Shown here: positions 1 through 6,653 of the stretch, piece by piece
How the letters are laid out: the number at the start of each line of letters is the position of its first letter
How positions within the stretch are numbered: the first letter of the stretch is position 1
Origin: an uncultured Selenomonadaceae bacterium
Lineage (GTDB): Bacteria; Bacillota; Negativicutes; Selenomonadales; Selenomonadaceae
Reading direction: 5' to 3'
Assembly: GCA_905233325.1 (NCBI GenBank)
Contig: CAJODU010000134.1
Coordinates: forward strand, 1 to 7,053
Length of the DNA: 7,053 nt
The notes under the pieces: model-generated
Told to the model about the DNA's origin: nothing
The model's input: only the letters and a program-made list of their open reading frames with translations
Databases searched by the model: none
Position numbers and translations under genes: made by a program

Positions 1-257
1 GCAGCGGCAACTTCAGCAAGGCGATCGGTGCCGGTCGGGTGGTCGGCACGGGTCATCATCACATCACCGCCATATTCCTTGACGGCCTTGAAGATTCTCT
101 CATCATCAGTGGCAACTATAGCCTTATCAATGAACTTGGCTTTTGAGGCTCTATCATAGACGCGGCAGATCATAGGCACGCCTGCAATTAATCTCAAAGG
201 TTTACCGGGCAATCGCGTCGACGCATAACGAGCCGGTATAACACATATCGCTTTCAT
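1..257 (-). CDS. kdsB: 3-deoxy-manno-octulosonate cytidylyltransferase (CMP-Kdo synthetase), N-terminal part, cut by window edge
   Basis: The enzyme activates Kdo with CTP to give CMP-Kdo, the donor used in the cytoplasm to build the inner core of lipopolysaccharide. The 85 visible codons begin MKAICVIPARYASTRLPGKP, the nucleotide-binding signature of the KdsB family (R10, R15, K19). They continue with GVPMI near residue 26, VATDDERI near 48-55, and MMTRADHPTGTDRLAEVA near 67-84, all in the family order. KdsB is usually about 245-250 residues, so roughly two thirds lies beyond position 1. The ATG at 257-255 is well supported: AAGGAG (267-272 on the complement) lies 9 bases upstream and the protein starts where the family starts. 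It follows the large activase gene by 48 bases on the same strand with no terminator between, so it is probably co-transcribed. The gene implies an LPS-type outer membrane. The family call is near certain. Confidence 0.95.
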   Translation of the reverse strand, partial: MKAICVIPARYASTRLPGKPLRLIAGVPMICRVYDRASKAKFIDKAIVATDDERIFKAVKEYGGDVMMTRADHPTGTDRLAEVAA

Positions 258-266
258 TTTGACATT

Positions 267-272
267 CTCCTT
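267..272 (-). promoter_or_regulatory. Ribosome binding site of kdsB
   Basis: AAGGAG read on the minus strand, 9 bases before the ATG at 257-255. It fixes the kdsB start and lies in the 48-base gap after the stop of the upstream reading frame. That gap shows no hairpin-plus-T-run terminator, consistent with read-through from the activase gene. Confidence 0.8.
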
Positions 273-305
273 ATACTTAACAATCAAAAGTACTCTTCCG
301 ACAGC

Positions 306-3290
306 TTACATCTTACGACTTGCTTTACTATTGAATTTTAAGTCCGGCGTTGTAAGCCTCTCCTTTGCGACTGACAACATCAACTTGATTCGATTGAGCT
401 GGTTGACTTCACTGGAACCGGCATCACAGTCTATAGCAACGATATTAGCCCCTTCGTAACTCGACCTCAACTCATGCATGACGCCCTTGCCGGTGATATG
501 GTTGGGCAGACAGCCGAACGGTTGAAGGCAGATAACATTGTTGACACCCTCCTCAATCAGCTTGACCATCTCACCCGTGAGGAACCACCCTTCACCTGCC
601 ATATTGCCGACACTGACATGACGCGACGCCAACTCTGCGGTCTTCTTTATTGAACAAGGCGGCAGGAAATGCTTGCTCTTCTCAAGGGCAGACTTCATCG
701 GACGGCGGAAGAACTCAAGCAACTGAATAAATATTTCAGCAAAGATTCTATCTTTACGGCTGCCGTCAAGAAGGTGTCTCTTAGCAATGGCATCATAAGC
801 AATATAGAGGAAGAAGTCAATAAAGTCCGGCATAACAACTTCCGCACCCTCACTCATCAGCACATTCTCAAGATGATTGTTGGCGACAGGGTGATACTTG
901 ACAAGAATTTCACCGACAACGCCAACCTTAGGCTTGCGGAGAGTCTCGTCAATCTCAATGGCGTCAAATTGCTTGACAAAAGATTTAATATTTCGCCTGA
1001 AGGAGAGATAGTTGCCTTCAATCAAGTCCCGCTTGGCAATGATCATGCACTCGTCAAAGAGTCTCTGCGTCTCACCGCGGCGGATCTCATAGGGCATCAT
1101 TCGGTTTTTGACATTCATCAGCAGATCACCGTAGACAGCGGACTTAATCACGTCCATAAGACAGTCACGACTCAACTCAAAATCATCAGTTTCATCAGGC
1201 AGACCGTAACAGGCAAAGACCGGCACTTGAGGGAAACCGGCATTTTTTATCGCCTTTCTGAGGACGCTGATATAGTTGGTGGCACGACAGGCACCGCAAG
1301 TCTGGAACAGCACAATAGAAGTGTGATCGGGATCACAATCGCCGGATTTAAGTGCGGCAATCAACTGCCCAATCACCACAATGGCAGGGTAGCACATATC
1401 ATTATTGACATAGCGGAGACCCAAGTCAATCGCGGACTTGTCGGGCATACTCGGCACAACGACCTTATAATCATATTTATTCAAGACAGTTTGAAGTAAA
1501 TCAAAATGTATGGGAGCCATTTGCGGAGCCAGAATGGTATGAGTTTTCTTGCATTCTGCAGTAAAGTGCGGACGCTCAATAGGCTTGACTTCATGATAGG
1601 GAATCTCTGTACGGCGTTTCAACGCTGCAAGAAGTGATCTCAATCTTATCCGTGCCGCGCCGAGATTGCTGACTTCATCAAGTTTAATCATAGTGTAGAT
1701 ACGCTTGTGACTTTCCAGTATCTCCTTGACTTGATCGGTGGTGAGGGCATCAAGCCCGCAGCCGAATGAACTCAGTTGAATCAATGTCAAGTTGGGATTC
1801 TCACAGGCAAATTGAGCGGCATGATAGAGGCGGGCGTGATAGCTCCACTGATTGACGACGGAGAGTTTGGGAGACTTGACAGGCAAGTGGTAAATGGCAT
1901 CTTCGGAGAGAATCGGCAGATTGTAGGATTGAATCATCTCAGGGATTCCATGATTGATTTCAGGGTCGATATGATAGGGTCTGCCGACAAGCAAGATCGC
2001 ATGCTCACCCGTCTGCTTGATACGCTCAATAATCTGCTCGCCATAGTGCTTGACATCTTCGCGATAGTGGTCAAGTTCAGCCTCAGCGGCCTCAACGGCA
2101 GCAGCAATCTCTTTCTTACTGATACCTTCAGGCTTGAACTCTTCAGCAAGGCGATCAATGAGTTTATCCTTATTGTTGACGGGCAGGAAGGGTTGCATGA
2201 ATTTAATGTTACGCTCACGGATAACGTCCATATTGCCGCGAATGTTTTCAGCATAGGAGGCAACAATCGGGCAGTTGTAGTAATTGTCGGAGCGGGTGTC
2301 GAAGTTGTAGGGTTCGCAAGGATAGAAGATCGTCTTGACTCCACGCTCGATTAAATCCATAACGTGGCCGTGTGCCAGCTTGGCAGGATAGCAGAGAGAA
2401 TCGGAAGGCACAGTCGCCATACCCTTGTAGTAAAGCTGGGCGGTGGATTTATCACTGAGGACAACTCTATATTTGAGTTCGGTGAAGAAAGTGTGCCAGA
2501 AGGGATAATCCTCATATATATTGAGCGTTCGAGGAATACCTACTACTCCGCGAGTTGCCTCTGATTCGTCAAGTGATTTATAGTCAAATACGCGGTGATA
2601 TTTGTAGGCGTAGATATTAGGTATATCGCTCTCCACTTTGCGCTTGCCGCCGATACCCCGCTCACATCTGTTGCCGGTGAAGTATTTGCCGCCGTCAGGG
2701 AAAGTCTGCCGCGTTATCAGGCACTTATTACCGCACCCGCTGCAGCGATAGGATTTAGTCTCAACAGTGAACTCCTTCAACTCATCAGCAGACAGAATAG
2801 TTGACGTTTCATTCTGCATGGCAAGGATAGCGGCACCGTAAGCACCCATCAAGCCGGCAATGTCGGGACGAATGACTTCACGATCAAGCAGATTTTCCAT
2901 AGCTCGGAGGACTGCATCATTATAGAATGTTCCGCCCTGTACGACAATATTCTCACCGAGAGTTGACACGTCCTTGAGCTGCATAACTTTAAATAGAGCA
3001 TTTTTAATAACTGAAAGTGATATACCTGCCGAAATATCGCTGACATCTGCACCGTCCTTTTGTGCTTGTTTGACCTTTGAGTTCATAAAGACCGTGCAAC
3101 GAGTACCTAGATCAACAGGTGCTTTGCTGTTGAGAGCCTTTGCACTAAACTCGGCAGCCGTCATGTGGAGACCTTGAGCGAAGTTTTCGATAAAGGAACC
3201 GCAACCGGCAGAACAAGCCTCATTCAAAGTGATATTGCCAATCGTCCCGTCCTCAACGAAGAAGCACTTCATATCTTGCCCAACTGACAT
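306..3290 (-). CDS. 2-hydroxyacyl-CoA dehydratase activase/HgdB-like fusion protein, C-terminal fragment (second part of a frame-interrupted gene)
   Basis: This 994-residue frame supplies the rest of a giant protein joining a BadF/BadG/HgdC ATPase to HgdB-like domains. Residues 4-155 are the end of the second ATPase domain: GQDMKCF, NEACSAGCGSF (C26, C30), GTRCTVF (C65), VVQGGTF and the closing GLMGAYGAA. By analogy with HgdC, C26 and C65 would be the ligands of the [4Fe-4S] cluster at the dimer interface. Next is a four-cysteine patch (C183, C186, C190, C209), then a DUF2229/HgdB-like region from about 248 (SDSLCYPAK, FYPCEPYN, FGCGLDA; C300, C325, C511). A second HgdB-like region follows from about 583 (NDMCYPA, TCGACRATNY, ACYGL; C633, C665, C668, C694). 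The end (about 786-975) carries CLQPFGCLPNH and AIDCDAGSSE. The family reduces double-cubane or dehydratase iron-sulfur centres with ATP; the substrate here is unknown. The frame opens in mid-domain, just after where the DIGGQD loop should begin, so the ATG at 3290 is unlikely to be an ancestral start. AGGA about 11 bases upstream could permit weak re-initiation. Confidence 0.85.
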   Translation of the reverse strand: MSVGQDMKCFFVEDGTIGNITLNEACSAGCGSFIENFAQGLHMTAAEFSAKALNSKAPVDLGTRCTVFMNSKVKQAQKDGADVSDISAGISLSVIKNALFKVMQLKDVSTLGENIVVQGGTFYNDAVLRAMENLLDREVIRPDIAGLMGAYGAAILAMQNETSTILSADELKEFTVETKSYRCSGCGNKCLITRQTFPDGGKYFTGNRCERGIGGKRKVESDIPNIYAYKYHRVFDYKSLDESEATRGVVGIPRTLNIYEDYPFWHTFFTELKYRVVLSDKSTAQLYYKGMATVPSDSLCYPAKLAHGHVMDLIERGVKTIFYPCEPYNFDTRSDNYYNCPIVASYAENIRGNMDVIRERNIKFMQPFLPVNNKDKLIDRLAEEFKPEGISKKEIAAAVEAAEAELDHYREDVKHYGEQIIERIKQTGEHAILLVGRPYHIDPEINHGIPEMIQSYNLPILSEDAIYHLPVKSPKLSVVNQWSYHARLYHAAQFACENPNLTLIQLSSFGCGLDALTTDQVKEILESHKRIYTMIKLDEVSNLGAARIRLRSLLAALKRRTEIPYHEVKPIERPHFTAECKKTHTILAPQMAPIHFDLLQTVLNKYDYKVVVPSMPDKSAIDLGLRYVNNDMCYPAIVVIGQLIAALKSGDCDPDHTSIVLFQTCGACRATNYISVLRKAIKNAGFPQVPVFACYGLPDETDDFELSRDCLMDVIKSAVYGDLLMNVKNRMMPYEIRRGETQRLFDECMIIAKRDLIEGNYLSFRRNIKSFVKQFDAIEIDETLRKPKVGVVGEILVKYHPVANNHLENVLMSEGAEVVMPDFIDFFLYIAYDAIAKRHLLDGSRKDRIFAEIFIQLLEFFRRPMKSALEKSKHFLPPCSIKKTAELASRHVSVGNMAGEGWFLTGEMVKLIEEGVNNVICLQPFGCLPNHITGKGVMHELRSSYEGANIVAIDCDAGSSEVNQLNRIKLMLSVAKERLTTPDLKFNSKASRKM

Positions 3291-3300
3291 CAGGGCAAAA
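3253..3300 (-). other. Frame break in the second ATPase domain of the giant activase gene (probable pseudogene junction)
   Basis: On the minus strand the first frame reads ...RAAQEFCPDVS and the second resumes GQDMKCFFVEDG. The family has a continuous stretch here containing an FILDIGGQD-like phosphate-2 loop. In this sequence only one base (T) separates the AGT serine codon from GGG, where about 18 bases (six codons) are expected, implying a net loss of about 17 bases. The intact paralogous domain 1 of the same protein, with its TDTVVELGGEDAK segment, supports the loss. The two frames overlap by 38 bases and differ by one base in phase. It could be a real mutation or an assembly or read error; the sequence alone cannot decide. 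Confidence 0.7.
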
Positions 3301-4527
3301 TTCCTGCGCCGCTCTCAAATGAGCAAAAGTCTCAACTTCGGAGCCGTCCGCGTGAAGAGCCGCCTTGACAATCGCCTCACCGTATCCGGTGGTATAGACA
3401 CCTGCAATCTGCGCGGTTGAAGGCAGTGCATTATAGAGGTCACGCATTGCGGCGACAACAGTCTTTAATGGTGAGCCTTGATTGCTGCCATAGGAAGTGT
3501 AGAGTAACTCTTTGCCCTTGCCGATTGCGACGAGTTTAGTGGTGGTGGAGCCGGCGTCAATACCTATGTAAATCTTACCGACGTAATTCGAGAGATCCCC
3601 ACGTTTGACTTTGTGGCGATCATGGCGTTGTTTAAATGCCAGATATTCTGCCTTACTCTCAAAGAGTACAAAATCAGCCTTGCGGGTATCTGCCTCAACG
3701 GCGTCATTTGCTCTCTTCATTGCCGCCTCAAGGTCACTGACATTGATCTCCTTAGCCTCATCAGATAGAGCGGCACCCATCGCCACGAAGTAGTTGCCGT
3801 CTTCAACGTCCACAACGTGATCTGAATCAAGTTTCAGCGTCTCAATAAAACGTCTCTTCAATTCAGAGAGAAAGTGCAGAGGACCTCCGAGAAAAGCCAC
3901 ATTGCCGCTGATCGGACGACCTTGAGCGAGATTGCCGATTGTCTGATTGACTACAGCTTGAAAGATAGAGAGGGCAATATCTGCCTTTTTGGCACCGTCG
4001 TTCATCAAAGCCTGAATATCAGTCTTTGCGAATACTCCACAGCGTGATGCAATGGTGTAAATCTGTCTGCCCTTCTCTGCTAAGGTGTTGAGCCCTGCCG
4101 CGTCGGTTGAAAGAAGACTTGCCATGTGATCAATAAATGAGCCGGTGCCACCCGCACAGACGCCATTCATTCTCTGCTCAGGTGCCTTGCCGAAGTAAGT
4201 GATCTTTGCGTCCTCACCGCCAAGCTCCACAACGGTATCAGTGTTTGGTATAAAGGACTTGACTGCCTCTCTGCAAGCTATCACTTCCTGCACAAACGGC
4301 AGAGCCATCTTCTTGGCGATACCCATTCCTGCCGAGCCGGTCAGTGCGAATTTGAAACTTTTGCTGCCGACAAAATCTTTGAGTGTGTTGAGTTCCTTCA
4401 TCAGCGAAGCACCAATCTCCGAAAAGTGGCGAGAATAATTTTTACAGACGATTTTGGGATTAATTTTATTATCGTCCAAGACAACGAGTTTGATAGTCGT
4501 CGATCCGATGTCTATTCCGACATTCAT
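3253..4527 (-). CDS. 2-hydroxyacyl-CoA dehydratase activase (BadF/BadG/HgdC type), N-terminal fragment of the interrupted fusion protein
   Basis: This 424-residue frame holds one complete and one broken ASKHA-fold ATPase domain. Domain 1 (1 to about 255) has phosphate-1 GIDIGSTTIKLV (4-15), phosphate-2 ELGGEDAKI (101-109), NGVCAGGTGSF (C124), IASRCGVF (C163) and adenosine-site NVAFLGGPL (209-217). C124 and C163 match the two cysteines per subunit that hold the [4Fe-4S] cluster in HgdC activases. Domain 2 starts at about 319 with IYIGIDAGSTTTKLV, reaches YTTGYGEA (378-385) and AHLRAAQEFCPDVS (402-415), then runs into nine non-homologous residues and a stop. Its continuation lies one base out of phase in the 3290-306 frame. 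The ATG at 4527 is supported by AAGGG 7 bases upstream and by the conserved N-terminus. Activases couple ATP hydrolysis to one-electron transfer at very low potential in the cytoplasm of anaerobes. Domain 1 alone could fold, but the complete enzyme is probably not made unless the reading frame is restored. Confidence 0.87.
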   Translation of the reverse strand: MNVGIDIGSTTIKLVVLDDNKINPKIVCKNYSRHFSEIGASLMKELNTLKDFVGSKSFKFALTGSAGMGIAKKMALPFVQEVIACREAVKSFIPNTDTVVELGGEDAKITYFGKAPEQRMNGVCAGGTGSFIDHMASLLSTDAAGLNTLAEKGRQIYTIASRCGVFAKTDIQALMNDGAKKADIALSIFQAVVNQTIGNLAQGRPISGNVAFLGGPLHFLSELKRRFIETLKLDSDHVVDVEDGNYFVAMGAALSDEAKEINVSDLEAAMKRANDAVEADTRKADFVLFESKAEYLAFKQRHDRHKVKRGDLSNYVGKIYIGIDAGSTTTKLVAIGKGKELLYTSYGSNQGSPLKTVVAAMRDLYNALPSTAQIAGVYTTGYGEAIVKAALHADGSEVETFAHLRAAQEFCPDVSWARYEVLLR

Positions 4528-4531
4528 GTAA

Positions 4532-4539
4532 TCACCCTT
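4532..4539 (-). promoter_or_regulatory. Ribosome binding site of the activase gene
   Basis: AAGGGTGA on the minus strand, an imperfect match to AAGGAGGTGA, with AAGGG ending 7 bases before the ATG at 4527-4525. It selects this ATG, which also places the ATPase phosphate-1 motif at residue 4 as in the family. Confidence 0.7.
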
Positions 4540-4605
4540 ATGTTAGAATTTAGAATACAGAAATTTCCCTTTTCTGCATTTTCGATTAAAACAACTTTGC
4601 AATAT

Positions 4606-4633
4606 ATTTTATCACTTTTTTGAAAAATGTAAA
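4606..4633 (-). promoter_or_regulatory. Predicted sigma-70/sigma-A promoter driving the activase-kdsB transcript
   Basis: On the minus strand, -35 TTTACA (4633-4628), a 16-base spacer and -10 TAAAAT (4611-4606). The -10 is preceded by TGA, giving an extended -10 element. The start of transcription would fall near 4600, leaving an AT-rich leader of about 70 bases before the ATG at 4527. A 6-bp inverted repeat (CAGAAA/TTTCTG, 4558-4576) lies in this leader but is too weak to call regulatory. This is consensus matching by eye in an AT-rich region. Confidence 0.5.
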
Positions 4634-4677
4634 TAAGTATTCCGGAAATTGACACGGGCGTAAAGAAATTTTCTGTC

Positions 4678-4706
4678 TTGAATAAATCGAGCTTATATGA
4701 TAGAAT
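4678..4706 (+). promoter_or_regulatory. Predicted sigma-70/sigma-A promoter driving hisIE-rng-recJ
   Basis: -35 TTGAAT (4678-4683), a spacer of exactly 17 bases and -10 TAGAAT (4701-4706). TGA directly before the -10 makes an extended -10. Transcription would begin near 4713, about 35 bases before the hisIE start. It faces away from the activase promoter; the 44 bases between the two -35 boxes (4634-4677) include TTCCGGAA, an 8-bp palindrome at 4640-4647. No T-box, leader peptide with His codons or riboswitch is visible in the short leader. Confidence 0.6.
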
Positions 4707-4735
4707 AAATTTAATTTGATAATATACAGTTGTTT

Positions 4736-4740
4736 GGAGG
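4736..4740 (+). promoter_or_regulatory. Ribosome binding site of hisIE
   Basis: GGAGG lies 6 bases before the GTG at 4747 and 9 bases before the in-frame ATG at 4750. Both starts are acceptable and differ by one residue; the ATG at 4750 is at least as likely. Confidence 0.75.
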
Positions 4741-4746
4741 CTGATT

Positions 4747-5457
4747 GTGATGCAAAATACTGTTGATATTTCTATGATAAAATTTGATGAGAGCGGACTG
4801 GTGCCGGCGATTGTTCAAGATGAAAATGGTCAAGTACTTATGCTTGCATATATGAATGAAGAATCACTCAAAAAAACCTTAGAGACAGGTTACACTTGGT
4901 TTTACAGTCGTTCACGTCAAAAACTTTGGCAGAAGGGCGAGACGAGCGGCAATACACAGCAAGTCACCGAGATCAATTACGATTGCGATGGTGACACCTT
5001 ATTGATTCACGTCAAGCAAAAGGGCGTTGCCTGTCACACGGGAACATATACCTGTTTCAGCGGACGCCGCCTCGGTGAGAATGATAAGGCACTTGCAACC
5101 ATTGATCAAAAGCCGGAGCCAAATTTTGCACTGGTGATTAATGAACTCTATTCTGTCATTAAAGACCGCCAGCGTCACCCGATTGAAGGTTCTTACACAA
5201 ATTACCTCTTCGACAAAGGCCACGATAAGATTCTCAAAAAGGTCGGCGAAGAGGCGGTTGAGACGGTGATTGCGTCCAAAAATCTTGACAAGAGTGAAGT
5301 AATCTACGAGATGGGCGATCTCTGGTATCATTGCCTTGTTCTGCTTGCCTGGCACGGAATCCAGCCTGAAGAATTATTTGAGGAGCTTATGAGCCGCCGC
5401 AAGGGTGGGAGCTATCACAAATTCACCGGCAAGAGCGGCGAACGTCCCGCAGACTAA
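4747..5457 (+). CDS. hisIE: Bifunctional phosphoribosyl-AMP cyclohydrolase / phosphoribosyl-ATP pyrophosphatase
   Basis: The protein catalyses the second and third steps of histidine biosynthesis. The C-terminal HisE domain converts phosphoribosyl-ATP to phosphoribosyl-AMP and the N-terminal HisI domain opens its purine ring. HisI spans about 5-110: LMLAYMNEESL (31-41), TWFYSRSRQKLWQKGETSGN (50-69), then YDCDGDTLL with the magnesium aspartates D79, D81 and D83. The zinc cysteines would be C80, C96 (GVACHTG) and C103 (YTCF). HisE spans about 128-220: a MazG-like helical fold with KVGEEAVETVIA (165-176) and YEMGDLWYHCLVLL (187-200), holding the metal-binding acidic residues. At 236 residues it has the normal length for the fused form, and nothing is missing. 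It is not followed or preceded by other his genes: a divergent activase gene lies upstream and an RNase E/G gene 39 bases downstream. It has its own promoter, so it is expressed apart from any his operon. Confidence 0.96.
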   Translation: MMQNTVDISMIKFDESGLVPAIVQDENGQVLMLAYMNEESLKKTLETGYTWFYSRSRQKLWQKGETSGNTQQVTEINYDCDGDTLLIHVKQKGVACHTGTYTCFSGRRLGENDKALATIDQKPEPNFALVINELYSVIKDRQRHPIEGSYTNYLFDKGHDKILKKVGEEAVETVIASKNLDKSEVIYEMGDLWYHCLVLLAWHGIQPEELFEELMSRRKGGSYHKFTGKSGERPAD

Positions 5458-5496
5458 TCAAAAAATTATAATAAGGAAGAGAGTAGTATAAGCATA

Positions 5497-6615
5497 GTGA
5501 AGAGAATTTTAATTCACCACAAAAGACATGAAAATTCTGCCGCTATACTTGCAGACGGCAAATTAGAAAATTATTATGTTGATCGAGATGACAATCCCCA
5601 CCTGCTCGGCAATATTTACAAGGGTAAGATACAGAATTTCCTGCCCGGTATACAAGCAGTATTCGTTGACATCGGGCGTGACAAAAATGCTTTCCTTCAA
5701 CTGAATAAGAAACAAAAGTACGAAATAGGGCAGGATATAATCATTCAAATCAAAAAAGAGGCAATCGGCACCAAAGGACCGAGAGCGACGACTTCACTTT
5801 CCATTCCATCACACAATTTAGTTTTACTGCCGAGGGTTAAGTACTTGGGTATTTCCCAAAAGATAGAACCACGCCAGCGTAAGCGTTTGTTTGAGCTTGC
5901 CAAAAAAATGCACTTCAAAGATGCGGGTTTTATAATTCGCACTGCTGCACAGGATTGTGATGAAGAGACTTTGATAGATGAAATTCAAAGTACATACAGA
6001 TTTTGGAAATCCATTGAACGCGGTGTAGTCAAGAGGAAGGCACCGTCTCTCCTCTACAGTGACAATGATTTTATAACCAGCATTTTGAGAGATGAACTCA
6101 CGAGCGACGTTGAAGAGGTCGTGGTCGACAATCAAAAATTGAGCTATCAGGCAATGAGATTTATTAAAAATATGCCGAGCGTGAGTGAAAAGGTGAATGT
6201 ATGGCGATATATTGACGATACACCAATCTTTGAAAAATTTCACGTTGACGAGGAGATAGCCAAACTCAATAACCGTGAAGTGGAGCTGCCGAGCGGCGGT
6301 TTTATCGTTATCGACAAGACGGAGGCTCTGACTGCCATTGATGTAAATACCGGCCACTTTGTCGGTGATTTAAATCTTTCCGACACGGTTTACAAGGTCA
6401 ATCTTGAGGCGGCTGAAGTTATAATGAGGCAACTCCGATTGCGTGATCTTGGCGGAATCATAATAGTTGATTTTATTGATATGCCGCGAGATGATTATAA
6501 GGAAGGCTTACTAAAATTCCTGCGCAGCGAGGCAAAGAAAGACAAAATAATAACCAAAGTAATTGATATGACACCGCTGGGATTGGTGGAGATTACGAGA
6601 AAGCGTTCAAAGTGA
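5497..6615 (+). CDS. rng: RNase E/G family endoribonuclease lacking the zinc-link and C-terminal small domain
   Basis: The family cuts single-stranded AU-rich RNA in rRNA maturation and mRNA decay. The S1 RNA-binding domain (about 35-100) begins HLLGNIYKGKIQNFLPGIQA and includes FVDIGRDKNAFL. The 5'-sensor/RNase H-like region follows with GFIIRTAA (144-151). The DNase I-like catalytic domain has VELPSGGFIVIDKTEALTAI (262-281), IDVNTG and IIIVDFIDM. D282 and D325 match the two magnesium aspartates of E. coli RNase E (D303 and D346), with the same 43-residue spacing. The protein ends at residue 372 right after GLVEITRKRSK, where relatives of about 480-490 residues continue into a CPxCxGxG zinc-link and a small dimerisation domain. 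No such motif follows in any frame before recJ. The GTG start at 5497 fits the family N-terminus, but the best Shine-Dalgarno (AAGGA, 5473-5477) is an unusually distant 19 bases away. It probably belongs to an operon with hisIE (39-base gap) and recJ (38-base gap). Confidence 0.88.
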   Translation: MKRILIHHKRHENSAAILADGKLENYYVDRDDNPHLLGNIYKGKIQNFLPGIQAVFVDIGRDKNAFLQLNKKQKYEIGQDIIIQIKKEAIGTKGPRATTSLSIPSHNLVLLPRVKYLGISQKIEPRQRKRLFELAKKMHFKDAGFIIRTAAQDCDEETLIDEIQSTYRFWKSIERGVVKRKAPSLLYSDNDFITSILRDELTSDVEEVVVDNQKLSYQAMRFIKNMPSVSEKVNVWRYIDDTPIFEKFHVDEEIAKLNNREVELPSGGFIVIDKTEALTAIDVNTGHFVGDLNLSDTVYKVNLEAAEVIMRQLRLRDLGGIIIVDFIDMPRDDYKEGLLKFLRSEAKKDKIITKVIDMTPLGLVEITRKRSK

Positions 6616-6643
6616 TTTTTTGTCACTGTGATCGCAGCAGAAT

Positions 6644-6647
6644 GGAG
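6644..6647 (+). promoter_or_regulatory. Ribosome binding site deciding the recJ start
   Basis: GGAG lies 6 bases before the ATG at 6654. An in-frame ATG at 6642 overlaps this site and has no ribosome binding site of its own, so 6654 is preferred. Confidence 0.7.
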
Positions 6648-6653
6648 CTTATT

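Noticed and set aside
11..2156. The same 16-mer, CTTCAGCAAGGCGATC, at 11-26 and 2141-2156.
   Set aside because: Both copies encode the short peptide DRLAE on the minus strand (in KdsB and in the activase protein) and the flanks differ, so this is coincidental codon choice rather than a repeat element.
669..2354. Long plus-strand open frames (669-1499 and 1776-2354) opposite the activase gene.
   Set aside because: They lie antisense to a strongly conserved coding frame, lack a ribosome binding site and encode no recognisable motif; they reflect codon bias of the real gene.
3253..3300. Programmed ribosomal frameshifting to join the two activase frames.
   Set aside because: A +1 shift would be needed, no recognised slippery site or stimulatory hairpin is seen, and even after a shift the conserved phosphate-2 residues would still be missing.
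4558..4576. Inverted repeat CAGAAA/TTTCTG in the activase leader.
   Set aside because: A 6-bp, mostly A-T stem in AT-rich DNA with no T-run or conserved riboswitch features; expected by chance.
4649..4654. TTGACA, a perfect -35 hexamer on the plus strand.
   Set aside because: No acceptable -10 hexamer occurs 16-18 bases downstream; the pair at 4678-4706 is better.
6611..6627. AGTGA/TCACT hairpin around a T-rich loop at the end of rng.
   Set aside because: The stem is only 5 bp and the T run is in the loop rather than after the stem, so it is not a convincing terminator.
6612..6653. Extension of the recJ frame back to GTG at 6612, giving a CxC-containing stretch that might be a displaced zinc-link.
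   Set aside because: The translated stretch does not match CPxCxGxG, and the GGAG before the ATG at 6654 gives a better start.
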